Below are positions 60,345 to 64,000 of a stretch of 64,000 bases of DNA, piece by piece. Origin of the DNA: Gibbula magus (taxonomy: Eukaryota; Mollusca; Gastropoda; Trochida; Trochidae). A program made the translations under genes and the position numbers. The stretch lies in the NCBI GenBank assembly GCA_936450465.1, contig OW388296.1, forward strand, positions 32,309,875 to 32,373,874, given 5' to 3'. The notes under the pieces were generated by a model, which was not told the origin of the DNA, ran no database searches, and was given only the letters and a program-made list of their open reading frames with translations. Within the stretch, counting starts at the first letter, position 1. Each line of letters begins with the position of its first letter.

Positions 60345-61449
60345 GATAGGATATTAAAATATAAATATACGGTCTCTTTATTTCACTAACAAATTATCAA
60401 AAAGGACATTGCAATGTAAGCATGTTGCAGTAGACACAGGTTATTATGAACTTGTAAGTTGGGACAAATGTTAGGATTAAACCGATATTCAAATAGATAT
60501 ACGTTCTTGACAGTATACTTCAATAAAGGAATTCATTTTACATTCATATACAACCTTTTGGAAACTGTAGGTCCTGTATATTATTACGTGTAATAAAAGA
60601 CAACTTTATCCATAATTTTTTTACATCTGTCTGACGTACTGCAATTTTGACATATATATTATATCCAGCAATTGAAGAGAATACAATAGCAACACTTAAG
60701 TATTTGAAATAATATTGGGATAGTATATGTCTTAACAGCAAAACAACAAAGTATGTATTCGATATTATTAAGATTGTTTGTAACCAATTTGATTGACTTA
60801 TTTAATATATGCAGTTATCTTGCTGTACATTCTAAGTATATTACTTTATTTACTCATGTACCACCGATCTTTTTGAGTAATAAACGAGTGATGATGATAT
60901 TATTATCATATGACCAACAAGGTAATATATTCTATATACCAAACCAATCGATTATTCTATTCAAGGACACACTACTATGTAACCACTTACATATTTGTCT
61001 TTATCCCCAATATTGAATTCATTTAAATGTACAACAGATCGGCAACATAATTGAATTCTAAAGTAATGGTAGTTTAAATCATATTTTCTATACACAGTTG
61101 AATGTCTTTGTACTTTATCGGGCTTTATTGTTGAACAAATGAATGGATGTTCACATCTAGGAAACAATATGTCAGGTAAACATTTTAATAGAGCATATAC
61201 CAAGGGAAAAGAAAGTATGTTAAATGCACAATGGCGTAAATGAAATAACGACATACATGTATAAGTAAATGCATAGTTCCTTATCAGCTTATTTCTTCAT
61301 TACTCATTCGTTAATTAGCGCGTCAGCCATGCATGACTGAAGGCACACAAGGGCGTTATAATGAGGAAGCATGGTAGAGTAGGAAAACTTCAACATCAAA
61401 TATCCGCTTTTCTAATTAAGTTATAAAATTGATTTTAAAAATGTGTGTT
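60345..61449. other. AT-rich non-coding stretch
   Basis: No gene or repeat recognised. Frames at 60,753-61,016 (+) and 60,961-61,254 (-) are short and without features. Confidence 0.4.
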
Positions 61450-61640
61450 AAAGTCAATAAGCAGTTTCAGAAAATACCAAAATTATTTAGATATCTCGTA
61501 AAAAATAAAAACTCGAAATTTCTAGAAATTTATAGAAATTTCTAGAAAGTTTCTAGATACTTTCTAGAAACTTTCTAGATATTCACTAGAAACTTTCTAG
61601 ATACGCACTAGAAACTTTCTAGAAATTTCTAGAAAGGGGG
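61450..61640 (-). repeat. TTTCTAGAAA-rich element, inverted copy
   Basis: The reverse complement matches 35,670-35,870: the run of CTAGAAACTTTCTAGA-like units, then CGAGTTTTTATTTTTTACGA, and TTTCTGAAACTGCTTATTGA. Unit number and order differ between copies. Confidence 0.6.
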
Positions 61641-61707
61641 TACTTTGTTTCTTGCTTAACTGTAGTTGTTATAATATATTTTCAAATGTTTAGTAAATAT
61701 GCAAATT

Positions 61708-61738
<31 letters not shown>

Positions 61739-61740
61739 TA
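61708..61740. repeat. (AAT)n microsatellite
   Basis: About ten ATA/AAT units, directly after an AT-rich run. Confidence 0.9.
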
Positions 61741-62261
61741 ATGTTGGATTTATATTGCGCTATTCCATACTGGAATAGTATGCCCAACGCGCAGATTTAT
61801 TGGCATTTTAACTGTAAACTTATTGTGATTATACCAGCAAATTATGACACTATCTCTATATTTTCTTTGACTGTACGACTTAATCCACAAACCTAGTTGA
61901 GAAAAACGGTTACTTCAACATGTGTATAGGAGCTCAATAACTGTATCAAATGATGATGATATAAATGCCAAAACCTAGTTTATTTCTCTTTTGTTTGTTA
62001 ACAGTGATTTAAAGACTCCATCTATATTTATATGTTCTTCTTCTGAGCTCATTCAGAGGGCGAGTTTTTTTTGTATAAAGAAGAGTTAGCAATTGTTTGA
62101 TGTGCACGGTCCATAAATTAGTTTGGTAAAACGTAGTAGTACGACTTATCTGCTTAGTATGGGTCAGATAACTCTGAGAACAAATAAGTGGATACTTTTC
62201 AATCAGATTGATTTTCAGGAATGTTATCAACATAGTCAACGTTTTTAAAGACACACACTCT

Positions 62262-62402
62262 CTCTCTGTGTCTGTGTCTGTGTCTGTGTCTGTGTCTGTG
62301 TCTGTGTCTGTGTTTCTGTGTCTGTGTCTGTGTCTGTGTCTGTGTCTGTGTCTGTGTCTGTGTCTGTGTCTGTGTCTTTGTTTCTGTGTTTCTGTGTTTC
62401 TA
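62262..62402. repeat. (TGTGTC)n hexanucleotide repeat
   Basis: About 20 TGTGTC units with a few TTTC variants. It gives an artificial Ser-Val/Leu-Cys frame on the plus strand. Confidence 0.92.
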
Positions 62403-62850
62403 TGAAATCGATTGATACCTGGTTCTATAAGGCTTTCGATGCGAGATCCTTAACAGAGTAGGTTTGGAGTTCTACATAGGGCAAACGTTGAAGATAATTT
62501 GTATTGTACATGTACATATCACAGTCTATATATCGCAGCTATACTCCTTGAGAATGACCGAATCATGACTTTTGAAGTCGACTCTTTTTTAATATTAAAT
62601 GAATTATGCAATCAATTTCTTTATCCTGTCTTTACTATCTACGAGCTGACCTTTCAGCTTCTGTAAACAGATGTATACCTGAGTTAAAAACGCTGCTGCT
62701 CTCAGTCTGATTAAATTCGACCTTGTTCCGAGGAATAAAATTTGCTAAATAATAAATATCTACCGAGATATGAACATGTTCTGTAGATTCCTCTCCACAA
62801 GGTCGGCTTGGCCAGACAACCTCGGAACGATATGAGTTGGTATCCCGGTG

Positions 62851-62975
62851 TCGTGGACCGGTAGGTCCGGGGTTAGATTCTGACCGGACCTATTCTAACC
62901 CCCATTACAATAGGTCCGGGGGGTTAGATTTTGACAGGTCCGTGTGCAAATAGGTCCGGGGTTAGATTCTGACTG
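62851..62975. repeat. repeated GGTCCGGGGTTAGATTCTGAC motif with inverted copy
   Basis: TAGGTCCGGGGTTAGATTCT occurs at about 62,862 and 62,952, with a variant near 62,922 (GGGGGGTTAGATTTTGAC). Between them is the inverted GGACCTATTCTAACCCCC, so part of the region can form a hairpin. It resembles ends of short non-autonomous elements. I could not define outer boundaries. Confidence 0.55.
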
Positions 62976-63280
62976 CGATGTGATGTATGAGAATTAGGTA
63001 TATATATGAGGTGCGCTTTACTTTGAAACCGTAATTAGTACATGGTAATCTTATGTAGGGTCTTTAAAAGTATTTTGGAGCTGTCGGAAGGTTTTGCATT
63101 TTATTTTATATGTAAATATTCCCAACGTAGTCGATGCCCCAACTTGGCAAGAATGCACGAAAGAGACATACATGCAGTACCTGGCCAAAACTGAGTCATC
63201 AAAACTGAAATTCCCATAGACTTTCATGTTAATTAACCATTGCGAGTTTAATTTACATGAAATAATTATTGGTTGAATTG

Positions 63281-63519
63281 CTTATAAAAGGTATCTACAA
63301 GTTGTGAAATCATCTCAGCTACATATCCATAATTTCCTTTATATATTCGGATGACAATAAAGAAAACTGCAGCTTTTTAAACCAAAAAAAGTCAGAAAAT
63401 AACGACATACTTATCATGTTTAACATGGTAGTCTATGGAGCAGCTGTATAAAAAGCTGTACGTGTGTCGCTTAATCAGTTGTTATTCAAAACTAATCGAC
63501 GGAAAGATAAAAGGTAAGT
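63281..63519 (+). promoter_or_regulatory. candidate core promoter and first exon of a gene leaving the window
   Basis: TATAAAAAG begins at 63,447, and TCAGTT, a good initiator, has its A at 63,477, exactly 30 bp downstream. About 37 bp later a strong splice donor AAAAG|GTAAGTATG lies at 63,513/63,514. The short exon (about 63,477-63,513) has no ATG, as for an untranslated first exon. A second TATA box (TATAAAAGG near 63,282) could be an alternative promoter upstream. No coding exon is visible before the window ends, so this rests on motif spacing only. Confidence 0.4.
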
Positions 63520-63914
63520 ATGATTGTAAAGCAGAGATGATCGATGTCCTTGCTATGTACAATAATTAAAAATTAAAAGCACATCTTCTCTATTTATGAA
63601 AATTATGTCTCGTAGACCTTTAGGCCGGACGTTACTCTTAACAATGTATTATGTCAATGTCTTTCGAACTGTAACATGTGACACCTAAATAAAAAATTGT
63701 TTTTACTTCTTCTTCTTCTTTCTTCTATTTTTCTATATTTTGAAATCTTGTTATGTCGATGCACACACCTAATTATTTCCACACTTAATTTAAGTTGAAA
63801 TAACGAATACATTTTAAAAACAACTAAAAAAATCACAGTTATAAAGGTCATCAATTATAAATATAACATGGTTATATTTGATATAACACTACCTTGAAAA
63901 GTTCAAATTCTTGT

Positions 63915-64000
63915 ACTTTTTCGGGCCGAGTCCCATGCGGGATTCGAACCCACGCCCTCAGAGTGAGGCAACTATCGCCAGCATTGACTGTACCAACAGC
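63915..64000 (-). mobile_element. tRNA-derived SINE head, cut by the window edge
   Basis: The minus strand reads GGCGTGGGTTCGAATCCCGC with a perfect box B (GGTTCGAATCC at about 63,939-63,949), then GGACTCGGCCCGAAAAAG. Upstream GGTACAGTCAATGCTGGC may hold a damaged box A. This differs from the SINE at 5,214, so it is another family. A true tRNA gene is unlikely because the acceptor and anticodon stems do not form in a usual way by eye. Confidence 0.55.

Overview
This is AT-rich animal nuclear DNA with spliced genes, non-LTR retrotransposons, tRNA-derived SINEs, microsatellites and a large satellite array. The mix points to a mollusc, possibly a bivalve: lineage-expanded TRIM genes, elements combining ~168-bp tandem repeats with an (ACGG)n microsatellite as in bivalve 'pearl' elements, and a LINE/SINE pair sharing a tail ending in CTCA-type repeats. 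No species is claimed.

TRIM cluster (about 1.3-35.4 kb, + strand). Two paralogous TRIM genes (RING, two B-boxes, coiled coil, NHL-like C-terminal region; 643 and 644 aa) lie 27 kb apart in the same orientation with the same two-exon structure and phase-1 intron. Between them are several decayed copies of the DNA that follows a TRIM gene, all without the coding exons. Later insertions interrupt these copies: a 5.1-kb foldback element with long repetitive inverted arms and a 9-bp target duplication, pearl-like elements, LINE fragments, SINEs and small inverted-repeat elements.

Satellite (about 37.3-46.35 kb). About 170 tandem copies of a 48-bp monomer, each with a TATATAAG motif, are partly organised as a 27-monomer (1,296-bp) higher-order repeat and interrupted near the right end by a ~450-bp insertion. 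The 48-bp length is a multiple of three, so long repetitive open frames appear; they are probably not genes.

Right part (46.4-64 kb). A complete I-group LINE on the minus strand (49,837-55,656) has intact ORF1 (three zinc knuckles) and ORF2 (endonuclease, reverse transcriptase, RNase H) and a 13-bp target-site duplication. The rest is mostly non-coding, with small palindromic elements, microsatellites, one candidate secreted six-cysteine peptide (56,393-56,650), and a TATA/initiator/splice-donor arrangement near 63.45 kb that may start a gene running off the right edge.

The only convincing host protein genes are the two TRIM genes. Their likely role is ubiquitin ligation, perhaps in innate immunity. 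Most of the remaining sequence is mobile or satellite DNA, much of it layered so that the order of insertions can be read.
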